Part shown: positions 37,758 through 48,515 of the stretch, piece after piece | How positions within the stretch are numbered: the first letter of the stretch is position 1 | How the letters are laid out: the number at the start of each line of letters is the position of its first letter | Assembly (NCBI RefSeq): GCF_022662305.1 | Contig: NZ_JAKNQH010000002.1 | Coordinates: forward strand, 186,001-250,000 | DNA length: 64,000 bases | Reading direction: 5' to 3' | DNA from: Sphingomonas sp. BAUL-RG-20F-R05-02 | Lineage (GTDB): Bacteria > Pseudomonadota > Alphaproteobacteria > Sphingomonadales > Sphingomonadaceae | Notes under the pieces: model-generated | Told to the model about the DNA's origin: nothing | Seen by the model: the letters and a program-made list of their open reading frames with translations, nothing else | Database searches by the model: none | Program-made: the position numbers and the translations under genes

Positions 37758-37976
37758 TCACCAGATGCCGCCGCGCTTGCGGACGCCCAGCACCTCTTCC
37801 CATGCGGCGATGGTGTCGAGGGTTTCGGGCGAGAGCGGCTGGACGTTACCGATCAACCGCGCATCGACCAGCGCCTGCCAATGCGCCCGCGCATCGCGAT
37901 CCGCGCCGGTGTGGACGCCATCGATCTGACCGGGCCGCGACAGCGGGACCGACTGCGGGTGACGGGTGGCGGACAT
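37758..37976 (-). CDS. Short protein of unknown function
   Basis: A 72-residue soluble protein (N-terminus MSATRHPQSVPLSRPGQIDG, C-terminus EEVLGVRKRGGIW). Start at the ATG at 37976, AAAGG 8 nt upstream. No membrane segment or signal peptide; the middle is predicted to be helical. It is notable for the TCTGTCCTACA element 52 nt upstream of its start, which it shares with the terminase and SGNH-hydrolase operons. Function not recognised. Confidence 0.6.
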   Translation of the reverse strand: MSATRHPQSVPLSRPGQIDGVHTGADRDARAHWQALVDARLIGNVQPLSPETLDTIAAWEEVLGVRKRGGIW

Positions 37977-38028
37977 GGACGTGCCTTTCGTTTGTGGGAG
38001 GACGAAAGGGGTACGTGGGATAGGGGTT

Positions 38029-38039
38029 TGTAGGACAGA
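38029..38039 (-). promoter_or_regulatory. Upstream motif, copy C (core only)
   Basis: On the minus strand this reads TCTGTCCTACA, identical over 11 bp to the 3' end of the longer motifs at 2707-2741 and 46849-46881. It is 52 nt before the ATG of the 72-residue protein, a spacing like that of the other copies (50 and 63 nt). The upstream half of the longer motif is not conserved here. Confidence 0.45.
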
Positions 38040-38092
38040 TGATAACGCAAACTTAGACAAGCGATCGGCACTAACGATTCTAGTACCTACGC

Positions 38093-39142
38093 TTATCCAT
38101 CGATCATTGTTGCCTGGACATTATTTTCAACCCGATCATGCTTCACACGACCTTGAGCAAAAAAACCATTTAATCGTTCCACGCGCCGATGAAGCGATAA
38201 GAAGACCTTTGCCGTTACCAAAACATTTTCCCTCGCCATGTGCTCTATATGGATGAAATCCACCGCCCCCAATGATCCGGAGAGATCCTCGGCAAGGCTA
38301 CGAATCGCGTCTTGATAGTCCTGACTAAGGAAGGAATCAGGTGATGCTTTCAGAAGCTTAGCTTTTGCCATGAAGGAATAGAGATTTCGATAAGCCTTTC
38401 TGGCGGGCATCGGATCATTCGAGAAACGTGCAATTAGATTGATTAGGTCGTCAAAAGGCTTTTGCCTTGCCCGAACCTCAACATACCCCGGCGAGTGATA
38501 TTGAATACCACTTACCCGCAACTGACTTTCCTGGTCGTTATCGTTTGCAATCTGCCCGTAAAAGCCAAGGTAGCTTCCTCCGCCCCTCCACGGTCTTAAA
38601 AACGCTTCCTGAAGCTTAAGTTTTTCATCAATAGACGTGTTATTATTGTAATATCTGTCTACTGTGTTAAAAATATAGTATACATCTTCAACTTGTCCAT
38701 AAAAGCTAGAAAACTCTCCTAAGTTCCAACTTCCATCAATGTCAAATTTCTCAACAGCACTAGGCGCTGCGAGTGATACTGTTTTTATTGGTTCATGCGC
38801 CCGAGAAAATAGACCAGCCTCTGGAATAAAATCACGGATTAACTCCGCGTCGCGCTTGATACGAGTAAGCTTTATCTCTTCTTCATCATCAGACAACTCA
38901 AACTGATACCACGCTGAACGATGCGCGCGCAGCATTAGAAAACGAAGATCAAAATTTTCAGCTTGATATTGAACTAGCTGCCTAGGAGTTACCAAGGCCC
39001 CTAAGAATAGATCATTACCCAGCTTGTCAGTAGCCGCCACGGCAATTACAAATAATGTATTAGGGACACGCAGCAACAAAATCTGCGGGCCATCGTACCA
39101 AAGCAGAACTTGCTCTAGCGATGCAATGACTCTCGTCGCCAT
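38093..39142 (-). CDS. Accessory-island protein of unknown function (DUF6575-like N-terminus)
   Basis: A 349-residue protein from the ATG at 39142. Base composition is clearly AT-richer than its neighbours, with many Asn, Lys, Ile and Tyr codons, pointing to horizontal origin. The N-terminus (VIASLEQVLLWYDGPQILLL, then VAATDKLGNDLFLGALVTP) recalls DUF6575-type proteins, a tentative match. The C-terminal two-thirds (for example FSSFYGQVEDVYYIFNTVDR and RPWRGGGSYLGFYGQIAND) is not recognised. Its ATG overlaps the TGA that ends the restored upstream reading frame as TGATG, the mark of coupled translation. No signal peptide, membrane helix or known nuclease motif. It could be one half of a toxin-antitoxin or defence pair; this is speculation. 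Confidence 0.65.
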   Translation of the reverse strand: MATRVIASLEQVLLWYDGPQILLLRVPNTLFVIAVAATDKLGNDLFLGALVTPRQLVQYQAENFDLRFLMLRAHRSAWYQFELSDDEEEIKLTRIKRDAELIRDFIPEAGLFSRAHEPIKTVSLAAPSAVEKFDIDGSWNLGEFSSFYGQVEDVYYIFNTVDRYYNNNTSIDEKLKLQEAFLRPWRGGGSYLGFYGQIANDNDQESQLRVSGIQYHSPGYVEVRARQKPFDDLINLIARFSNDPMPARKAYRNLYSFMAKAKLLKASPDSFLSQDYQDAIRSLAEDLSGSLGAVDFIHIEHMARENVLVTAKVFLSLHRRVERLNGFFAQGRVKHDRVENNVQATMIDG

Positions 39143-39502
39143 CAAACTAAATCCACTGCGACAACTGCGTCGAGAATGTTGAAATTTGCGTACCGCCAAA
39201 AATCGACGTGAATGCCTTTTTTTAAGACTCTTCCCTGCACCTGCGGGAATCTCTAATTGCACAGCGTACCTGTAACGAAGCTTTTTAAGCTTCCTCAACG
39301 TAGCCGGGTCGGTCGTCAGCGAACATGAAGACCAAGAGCATATGTTGGTTAAACTCCGAGGCATAACCTTTCCCAAAGCTGCATGCGATGCAAAACTTTG
39401 CTCCGTAGTAGGCCGGTCGTTCGTCAATCTATAGACACCACTCCAAGCGAATTCATTCGCCTCCAAGGGCGGGCATTGGTCTGGCAATTGTTCTGCAAAC
39501 AC
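39142..39502 (-). pseudogene. Small accessory protein gene with frameshift in an A7 run
   Basis: Starting at a GTG (39502), the first frame encodes a plausible small protein (WSGVYRLTNDRPTTEQSFAS, then LRKLKKLRYRYAVQLEIPAG). At the A7 run (plus-strand T7, 39217-39223) sense is lost: the original frame turns into a Ser/Arg-rich string. Removing one A restores a protein-like end, KKGIHVDFWRYANFNILDAV, with a TGA at 39144-39142 that overlaps the next gene's ATG. Small proteins with this layout occur in bacterial accessory regions, without a function I can name. In the unshifted frame the reading frame instead runs straight into the next gene, giving a 469-residue fusion. This may be programmed slippage, a disabling mutation or a homopolymer error. 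Confidence 0.65.
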
Positions 39503-39572
39503 GAACTGATCCGAAAAGTTAGCGCATGTGTCTTACTGAGTAGATCCTACTACGCAAGAAAGATCGCTGCGA

Positions 39573-42518
<2,946 letters not shown>

Positions 42519-42525
42519 ACCGATG

Positions 42526-42540
42526 GTTCTAGCTTTGTTC
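42526..42540 (-). promoter_or_regulatory. LexA (SOS) box at uvrA
   Basis: GTTC-TAGCTTT-GTTC is an exact match to the alphaproteobacterial LexA direct repeat GTTC-N7-GTTC. It lies between uvrA and the divergent porin gene, ending 8 nt from the uvrA ATG, so bound LexA would cover the start of the uvrA transcript. No Shine-Dalgarno is visible between the box and the ATG. Confidence 0.85.
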
Positions 42541-42701
42541 TGAAGGGGTTTCCAGAGCGGAGATAGGAACGGTTACCCCGCGCTGCGAGGGTGCATATTC
42601 GTTTCACCTTCGCCACAAAGCGATTATGGCGACAACCGCACAGCCCCCGCAACCCGCGCGCTGCCGATCGCAGCGATCGCGCCCAAGGATGTACTTCGAC
42701 C

Positions 42702-44255
42702 ATGATCGTGACGACGGTCCGCCGTATCGCCCCCGTACTGGGTGCGGCCTGGTTGCTCACCGGCGCAAGCGCCCACGCGCAGACGCGGCCCACCGACGCC
42801 GCCCCGCCCCCGACCGACACGCAGAAGCCGCCGACCGATACGCAGAAGCCGCCGACCGCAAAGCCGGCCGCGCTGTCGGCCCCCGTCGATATCGGCGCAC
42901 CGGCACCCGCGCCGGAGGCGGCATCCGCAACCGACACGCAGGCGCCCGCCAACGCCGCGCCACCCGCCAACACACCGGCCGCGCGGCGTCGCTACACCCA
43001 CGCGCTCCACCCGTATGACACGTCACCCAACGCACCGATCGGCGATACGCGCTATCAGGCGCCGCCGGGGCTGTTCGGCGACTGGCGCAAGACGCGCACG
43101 TACCTTGGCAAGCGCGGCATCGCGGTGTCGGCGCGCTATGCCTCGGAAAGCGCGTGGAACGTCACCGGCGGCGAACGTGAGAAGGTGACCGAGACCGGGC
43201 AGTTCGACGTCGGCGCCAAGTTTGATCTCGACACGATCGCCGGAATCGATGGCGGCACATTCCAGGCGACGGTAACGTGGCGGCGCGGGCGCAACCTGTC
43301 GGACGATGCCGGGCTCAACACGCTGCAACAGGTGCAGGAGGTCTATGGTCGCGGCCAGACCGTGCGCGTTACGGAGCTCTGGTACCAGCAGAAGCTCGGC
43401 GATCAGGTCGAGGTGAAGCTCGGCCGCACCAATCCGGGTGCGGACTTCGCGGTGTTCTCGTGCCACTTCATGAACCTGACCTTCTGCGGCGCGCAGCCGG
43501 GCAATCTGGTCGGCGATTACTGGACGAACTGGCCGATCGCGCAGTGGGCCGGCATCCTCCATGCGGATGTAGGGCATGGCGCCTATGTGCAGATCGGCGG
43601 TTATGTCGAAAACCCGAACGACCTGAAGAACAGCTTCTTCATCGCGCGGTTTCGCGGCGCGAACGGCGTGCTGATCCCGGTCGAGGCAGGCTGGACGCGT
43701 GGGTTGGATGGCGGCCATGTCGGCGCGTACAAGATCGGCGGCTGGTACTCTACGACCAAGGGCGACGACGTGCTGCTCGACATCGACCGCCGCCCGATCG
43801 TCATCACCGGCCTCGCACCGCTGCGACATTCCGGCCGCTACGGCGTGTTCGCCAGCATGCAGCAGCAGATCACCGGCATGTCCAAGGATGGCAAGGCGCT
43901 GACCGGACTCGGCGTGTTCGCGAATGTGACACAGGCCGACCGCGCCACCAGCGTGACCGACAACCAGGTCGCGCTGGGCGTGTTCTACAAGGGGTTGCTG
44001 CCGGGTGTGTCCGGCGACGTGCTGGGCGTCGCGGTCGGCCGCACCAACGTCAACGGGCGCGCGGCGCAGGCGGACACGCTGGTGCCCGGTACGCCGGTGC
44101 GCGACGCCGAATATGCCGCCGAACTCTATTATAGCATCACGCCGGTGCCGTGGCTGGAGCTGCAACCGAACGTGCAACTGATCCACCATCCCGGCGGCGT
44201 GAAGACGTTGAGCGATGTCGGCGTACTCGGCCTGAAGGCGGCGATCACGCTTTAA
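42702..44255 (+). CDS. OprB-family carbohydrate-selective porin
   Basis: A 517-residue outer-membrane porin. Signal peptide (APVLGAAWLLTGASAHAQ) from the ATG at 42702. An unusual Pro/Ala/Thr-rich linker (about 25-100) contains two tandem 21-bp units (42810-42851) encoding PTDTQKP. The barrel then starts with PPGLFGDWRKTRTYLGKRGI, the OprB family signature, and continues with WYQQKLGDQVEVKLGRTNPG and ends LGLKAAITL. It probably takes up sugars across the outer membrane. The proline-rich linker could span the cell wall. It is divergent from uvrA. Confidence 0.88.
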   Translation: MIVTTVRRIAPVLGAAWLLTGASAHAQTRPTDAAPPPTDTQKPPTDTQKPPTAKPAALSAPVDIGAPAPAPEAASATDTQAPANAAPPANTPAARRRYTHALHPYDTSPNAPIGDTRYQAPPGLFGDWRKTRTYLGKRGIAVSARYASESAWNVTGGEREKVTETGQFDVGAKFDLDTIAGIDGGTFQATVTWRRGRNLSDDAGLNTLQQVQEVYGRGQTVRVTELWYQQKLGDQVEVKLGRTNPGADFAVFSCHFMNLTFCGAQPGNLVGDYWTNWPIAQWAGILHADVGHGAYVQIGGYVENPNDLKNSFFIARFRGANGVLIPVEAGWTRGLDGGHVGAYKIGGWYSTTKGDDVLLDIDRRPIVITGLAPLRHSGRYGVFASMQQQITGMSKDGKALTGLGVFANVTQADRATSVTDNQVALGVFYKGLLPGVSGDVLGVAVGRTNVNGRAAQADTLVPGTPVRDAEYAAELYYSITPVPWLELQPNVQLIHHPGGVKTLSDVGVLGLKAAITL

Positions 44256-44256
44256 G

Positions 44257-44281
44257 AAAAGCCCCCGCGGCCGGCGGGGGC
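44257..44281 (-). terminator. Intrinsic terminator after the small membrane-protein gene
   Basis: GCCCCCGC and GCGGGGGC (44261-44281) form an 8-bp stem with a 5-nt loop. On the minus strand it is followed by TTTTCTT, giving a standard terminator for the operon that ends at 44286. On the plus strand it also sits just past the porin stop, without a T-tract. Confidence 0.75.
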
Positions 44282-44285
44282 CAGT

Positions 44286-44507
44286 TCAGTCGCTGCTGCG
44301 TGCCGAGCCGCCGCTGGCTTCGGCGGACTGGCTGGTGGGCAGGCGCAGTACGCCGATCAACCCGCCGGTGATGGTGCCGAGGCCGAACGCCTCGATCTTG
44401 CCGATGACATGCTCGCTGATGACGCCCGCCACGATTGCGATCGTGAAGATCAGCGTCAGTGTCGCAAGCGTGGCGAGATAGGCGATAAGATGGTCGCGCT
44501 GGCGCAT
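44286..44507 (-). CDS. Small membrane protein (two helices)
   Basis: A 73-residue protein with two hydrophobic segments (about 10-31, YLATLATLTLIFTIAIVAGV; about 41-55, FGLGTITGGLIGVLR) and a short Ser-rich tail. ATG with AAGGGG 5 nt upstream. Third gene of the minus-strand operon, 16 nt after the SGNH hydrolase. Size and topology fit a holin-like or phage-associated membrane protein, but I see no diagnostic motif. Confidence 0.6.
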   Translation of the reverse strand: MRQRDHLIAYLATLATLTLIFTIAIVAGVISEHVIGKIEAFGLGTITGGLIGVLRLPTSQSAEASGGSARSSD

Positions 44508-44523
44508 CGTCTCCCCTTCCCGC

Positions 44524-46242
44524 TCAACGGACCGGCAGCGGCTGCATCAGCGTCGCCGCATTAACGCCGCCCGCCGACAGGATCGCACCGCGCGTGCCCG
44601 GATGCACGCCGTTCCAGCCCGGCGCATCGGTGATGCGATAGGTGCTGGTCGCATCGGGCACGGTCGTCCACGCATCCGCGATCAGCAGTTGCGTCGCGCT
44701 GTTGCCGCCGATGCCGCGAGATTGCCCGGCGCCGGTACCCGACACGATCTGAAGCTCGGTACCGCGATACTGGCCGGGCGTCCACGCCTTGCCGGTATCG
44801 TTGAACGCATTGCCGGGATTGCTGCCCGAGGAGGTACCGCTCGCGTAGGTCTGCGTGGCGGGTGGCGAGAACCCGCCGTCGAGCGTCGGCACGCCCGCCG
44901 CGTTGACCTCCAGCCCGGCGCATGGATCGGCAACGCGCGCGGTGCCGGCATTGGCGACGCCCGCCACCTGCGCATTGGCCTGCGCGACGAAGCCGCCCGC
45001 GCCGGGATCACGCAGCCAGTCGTTGAAGAGGACGCGACCCGCTTCGTACACGTCCTTGCTCTGACCCGACAGGGTGAGGAACCCGTCGCTCGACGTCGGC
45101 GCCGGCAGGATGGTGGCGGCGATGAACACCTGCCCGGGTGCTGCACCGCGCGGCATCATGAACTGTCTGGCCGCCTGCAACCGCACCGCCTTCATCGCGG
45201 CAAGGGCCTGCGCGGGCGTGTAGCCGAGCGTCCCCAGGTCGTAGCTCAGATCGTTGCGGCCATAGGCCCATAGCACGTGCGTCGCATATCCCGACGCTTC
45301 CAGCCGCGACGCGAAGTTCCACGGCTGCACCGCATCGATCTCGCGCTCGCCCGGCAGGGCCAGCAGCATATGCGGATAGGCGGCGAACGCCCGCAGCGCC
45401 CAGCCGCCGGTGAAATACCCGTACCCCGCATCATCGCCCTTGGTGACGATGCTGTCGCCGGCGATCGCGATGGACGGCGCGACCGACCCGTCCGAGCAAT
45501 AGCCCAGCACCGCCAGCGCGGACCAGCCGGCGGCGAATTGCGGCGCGGCGACGGTGACGTCGCCACCGGCATTGTCGAACGCGCGCTCCGCCGTGGAGTT
45601 CGCGGCCGAACCTTCGCCGCTGTCGGTGCCGAAGCCGCTGCTGCCGCCACGCAGCGACAGCGCGCTGAAGAACAACTGCCCGGCGGTCGCCACCGTAACC
45701 GAGGAGCGTTCGTAGAAGGTCGCCCCCGGCGCGATCGCGCCCGACACCGGATCGGACAGCAGCAGGTTGGGGAAGCCAAGTGCCGCCGACGACGGGCTCA
45801 TCGTCGCGACCGCCTGACCGCCCCAGCGCACCGGCATGCGCGGTGCCGACTGGTCGGTCTTGGTGCCCGCGAACTCGATCGCGCTGTGCACCAGGATCGT
45901 GCCGGGATTTTGCCGTTCCTTGGGTGCGGACGGCGTGCCGCCCGTGCTGGTGGTGGCCCAGCCATAATTGCCGGCCAGCAGGCGAAGCCCCGATGCCATG
46001 CACCGCGCGAGGTTACGGTGCAGCACGCGCACGGTGTTGTACGGCCCGGCGGCGGCCAGCGTGACACCGATCCCGTACCATTGTTCGGCACCGGAGATGA
46101 CCGAAAGCCGTGGCATACGAGTGGCGGCCGCGACCTTCGCCTGCAGCGCGAGCGCGCGCGCGGCGCGGTCCTGTTGCGCCTGGGCGGGCATGGCGGCGAG
46201 CAGCGAAGCGATCGCCGCGACGAGCGGGAAGCGGGCCGCCAT
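44524..46242 (-). CDS. Exported SGNH/GDSL-like hydrolase
   Basis: A 572-residue protein with signal peptide MAARFPLVAAIASLLAAMPA (cleaved near QAQQ). The SGNH blocks are IAIAGDSIVTKGD (Ser nucleophile), WAYGRNDLSYD (block III Asn) and WNGVHPGTRG (block V His). Between blocks III and V there is an inserted beta-rich stretch (NPGNAFNDTGKAWTPGQYRG) that resembles phage tail or depolymerase modules. It probably cleaves or deacetylates a surface glycan. Its ATG shares one base with the upstream stop (TAATG). It belongs to the operon headed by the conserved motif at 46849-46881. Confidence 0.7.
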   Translation of the reverse strand: MAARFPLVAAIASLLAAMPAQAQQDRAARALALQAKVAAATRMPRLSVISGAEQWYGIGVTLAAAGPYNTVRVLHRNLARCMASGLRLLAGNYGWATTSTGGTPSAPKERQNPGTILVHSAIEFAGTKTDQSAPRMPVRWGGQAVATMSPSSAALGFPNLLLSDPVSGAIAPGATFYERSSVTVATAGQLFFSALSLRGGSSGFGTDSGEGSAANSTAERAFDNAGGDVTVAAPQFAAGWSALAVLGYCSDGSVAPSIAIAGDSIVTKGDDAGYGYFTGGWALRAFAAYPHMLLALPGEREIDAVQPWNFASRLEASGYATHVLWAYGRNDLSYDLGTLGYTPAQALAAMKAVRLQAARQFMMPRGAAPGQVFIAATILPAPTSSDGFLTLSGQSKDVYEAGRVLFNDWLRDPGAGGFVAQANAQVAGVANAGTARVADPCAGLEVNAAGVPTLDGGFSPPATQTYASGTSSGSNPGNAFNDTGKAWTPGQYRGTELQIVSGTGAGQSRGIGGNSATQLLIADAWTTVPDATSTYRITDAPGWNGVHPGTRGAILSAGGVNAATLMQPLPVR

Positions 46243-46799
46243 TATTGTGCCACCACATAATTGAGCGTGCCCGATGCGACGGTGCACAGCAGGTAAACCT
46301 GCGTGTTGGCGATCGTCTCGTTCGTGATGATGCTGTTGACCGGGCCTGTGTAAGGCCCGCCGGTCGCGGCGTCGAAGATGGTCAGCGGCAGCTTGGTTGC
46401 GCCACCGTCGATGCTGTCGACCAGCTGGCAGGAATAGGCAGCATTGTTGGTCGTCCACAGCTTGAGACCGTCATCGCGGCCGAGTTGCGGCGTTAGCGGG
46501 CCGATCACCGCCGAACCGTTGGCGAAGCCGGCCGCGCCCGAGCTTGGGGTGACGGCGCCGCTGGTGACGGTGCCGGCCAGCGGCGTCGAGATCGCGGCGG
46601 CGAGCGGCCCCTGCGTGATCGGCCACGGCGCGACCGGGCTGACGGGGACGCAGCTGCCGTCGCTCTGCCGGACGCACGGCGCCTGCATCGGCGCAAAGCC
46701 ACCAGGCGCCTGCACCGAGGACGCCTTCTGCGCATGAGCTGGCGCACCGGACAGCGGAAGCGCGAGCGCACCGGACACGGCAAGGAGATATCTCATCAT
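46242..46799 (-). CDS. Secreted protein of unknown function
   Basis: A 185-residue protein with a signal peptide (MRYLLAVSGALALPLSGAPA, cleaved after HAQ). The mature chain is Gly/Ala/Thr-rich, with two cysteines early (APCVRQSDGSCVP) and two later (YSCQLVDS, YLLCTVA), and reads as a beta-fold ending in GTLNYVVAQ. AAGGA lies 7 nt before the ATG at 46799. First gene of the operon with the SGNH hydrolase. No family recognised. Confidence 0.65.
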   Translation of the reverse strand: MMRYLLAVSGALALPLSGAPAHAQKASSVQAPGGFAPMQAPCVRQSDGSCVPVSPVAPWPITQGPLAAAISTPLAGTVTSGAVTPSSGAAGFANGSAVIGPLTPQLGRDDGLKLWTTNNAAYSCQLVDSIDGGATKLPLTIFDAATGGPYTGPVNSIITNETIANTQVYLLCTVASGTLNYVVAQ

Positions 46800-46848
46800 A
46801 TCGAAGTCCTTCTGGCTGTGAGCGCCGCTCGCTACCGGCACAGACACG

Positions 46849-46881
46849 CTGTAGGACAGAGTTTTTACCGATTTGGTTATA
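46849..46881 (-). promoter_or_regulatory. Upstream motif, copy B (before the SGNH operon)
   Basis: On the minus strand it reads TATAACCAAATCGG, TAAAAAC, TCTGTCCTACAG: a near copy of the terminase-upstream motif at 2707-2741, with one substitution and two single-base deletions. It ends 50 nt before the ATG at 46799. Conservation over about 33 bp at two distant sites is far beyond chance and indicates a shared regulator or promoter class. Confidence 0.65.
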
Positions 46882-46908
46882 AATGCGGCTCGGCCAGGCG
46901 CACGTGCG

Positions 46909-46920
46909 CTGTCCTATAAT
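46909..46920 (+). promoter_or_regulatory. Possible -10 element of the decarboxylase gene
   Basis: CTGTCCTATAAT contains a consensus TATAAT (46915-46920) 36 nt before the ATG at 46956. It shares CTGTCCTA with the motif copies on the other strand. No good -35 hexamer is seen at the expected spacing. Confidence 0.4.
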
Positions 46921-46955
46921 GAGAAGGAGGGGCGTGGTTTAGGAGCGGATTAACC

Positions 46956-48506
46956 ATGCGACGCTACGCGAGACCACGCACCGCCTCATCCACGCGCTTG
47001 GTGGAGCCGATCGGAAAGACCTTGATGGCCGTTGAACGCACGCTCCCCCGCCCCGCGACCTTACCACCCGCGCTGCCGGGCGCGACGACGCTCGATCCTG
47101 CCGACTGGCCGAGCTTGCGCGCGCAGGCGCACCGCATGCTCGACGATATGCTCGATCACCTTCAGACACTCGATGCACAACCGGTCTGGCAAGCTCCGCC
47201 ACCCGCCGCCCACGCGGCGATGGCCGGGCCGTTGCCACTCGCTCCGACAGATCTCGTCGACACGCAGGCGATCTTCCGCGAGACGATCCTGCCGTATGCC
47301 AGTGGCAACCTCCATTCCGGCTTCATGGGCTGGGTGCAGGGCGCGGGCACGCCGGTGGGCATGTTGGCCGAGATGCTGGCGGGCGGGCTCAATGCCAATT
47401 GCGGCGGGCGCGATCATATGGGGATCGCGGTCGAACGCCAGATCGTCGCCTGGATGCGCGAGGTGTTCGGCTTCCCGGCGAGCGCCGAAGGCCTGTTCCT
47501 GACCGGCACGTCGCAAGCCAATTTCGTCGCGTTGCTGATCGCGCGCACCCGCGCCTGCCGCGCGGTCCGCAGCGGCGGCGTGGCGGCGGCACCGCGCCTG
47601 CTCGCTTATGCCTCAACCGCGGTACACGGCTGCGTGCCGCGCGCGCTGGAGATGGCCGGGCTCGGCAGTGACGCGCTGCGGCGGATCGCGACCGACGCGC
47701 GCGGCGCGATCGACGTGGCCGCACTCGCCCGCCAGATCCGCGCCGATCGCGCCGCCGGTTTCCAGCCGTTCCTGCTGGTCGGCACCGCCGGCAGCGTCGA
47801 TATCGGCGCGATCGACGATCTTCATGCGCTCGCCGATCTCGCCGCGCGCGAGGCGGTGCACTTCCACGTCGACGGTGCGCTCGGCGCACTCGGCATGCTG
47901 TCGGATGCGATCGCGCCGCTGCTCGCCGGCATCGAACGCGCCGACAGCATCGCGTTCGATTTTCACAAATGGGGGCATGTTCCCTACGACGCCGGTTTCC
48001 TGCTGGTGCGCGACGGCGCGTGGCAGCACGACACGTTCGCGGCGGAGGCAAGCTATCTCACCCGCGCGGAAACCGGCCTGGCCGCGGGCGCGCGCTGGCC
48101 GTGCGACCTTGGCCCCGATCTGTCGCGCGGGTTTCGGGCGCTGAAAACGTGGTTCACGCTGAAGACCTATGGGCTGAAGGCACTCGGCACGGCGATCGAC
48201 GCGAATTGCCAGCTTGCGCGGACGCTGGCGGCACAAGTCGAGGACCATCCCGATCTCGTGCTACGCGCGCCGGTCGCGCTCAACATCGTGTGCTTCGGCT
48301 TCGCGCGGCGCGGGGTGGAAGATGGCGACCGCAACCGCCGCATCGTCGAGCGGCTCCACGCCGCCGGGCGCGTCGCGCCCTCGATCACGCTGCTCGACGG
48401 CGTTCCCGCCATCCGCGCCGCGTTCGTCAACCATCGCACCACGACCCGCGATGTCGATGCGCTGATCGAGGGTGTGCTCGCCTTCGGCCATGCCGACCGC
48501 GCCTAA
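46956..48506 (+). CDS. PLP-dependent group II amino-acid decarboxylase-like protein
   Basis: A 516-residue fold-type I PLP enzyme. It has the substrate/PLP region SGNLHSGFMGWVQGAGTPVG, GTSQANFVALLIAR, a cofactor Asp in HVDGALGALG and the Schiff-base lysine in FDFHKWGHVPYDAGF. These match aromatic-L-amino-acid/diaminobutyrate/glutamate decarboxylases, though the substrate cannot be told. A second start at the ATG at 47025 (MAVERTLPRP) would drop a 23-residue leader; AGGAG lies 10 nt before the 46956 start. It is followed after 9 nt by the TPR/ATP-grasp protein, which may use the amine product. Confidence 0.85.
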   Translation: MRRYARPRTASSTRLVEPIGKTLMAVERTLPRPATLPPALPGATTLDPADWPSLRAQAHRMLDDMLDHLQTLDAQPVWQAPPPAAHAAMAGPLPLAPTDLVDTQAIFRETILPYASGNLHSGFMGWVQGAGTPVGMLAEMLAGGLNANCGGRDHMGIAVERQIVAWMREVFGFPASAEGLFLTGTSQANFVALLIARTRACRAVRSGGVAAAPRLLAYASTAVHGCVPRALEMAGLGSDALRRIATDARGAIDVAALARQIRADRAAGFQPFLLVGTAGSVDIGAIDDLHALADLAAREAVHFHVDGALGALGMLSDAIAPLLAGIERADSIAFDFHKWGHVPYDAGFLLVRDGAWQHDTFAAEASYLTRAETGLAAGARWPCDLGPDLSRGFRALKTWFTLKTYGLKALGTAIDANCQLARTLAAQVEDHPDLVLRAPVALNIVCFGFARRGVEDGDRNRRIVERLHAAGRVAPSITLLDGVPAIRAAFVNHRTTTRDVDALIEGVLAFGHADRA

Positions 48507-48515
48507 GGACTATCT

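Noticed and set aside
38093..39502. One continuous 469-residue gene
   Set aside because: The stretch between about residues 95 and 120 is Ser/Arg-rich and unlike protein, while a one-base shift gives a good C-terminus ending in TGATG. I treat it as two genes with a frameshift, keeping the fusion as a possible product.
42591..42701. Longer N-terminus of the porin starting at 42591
   Set aside because: The extra 37 residues are basic and not a signal peptide; the ATG at 42702 gives a normal one.
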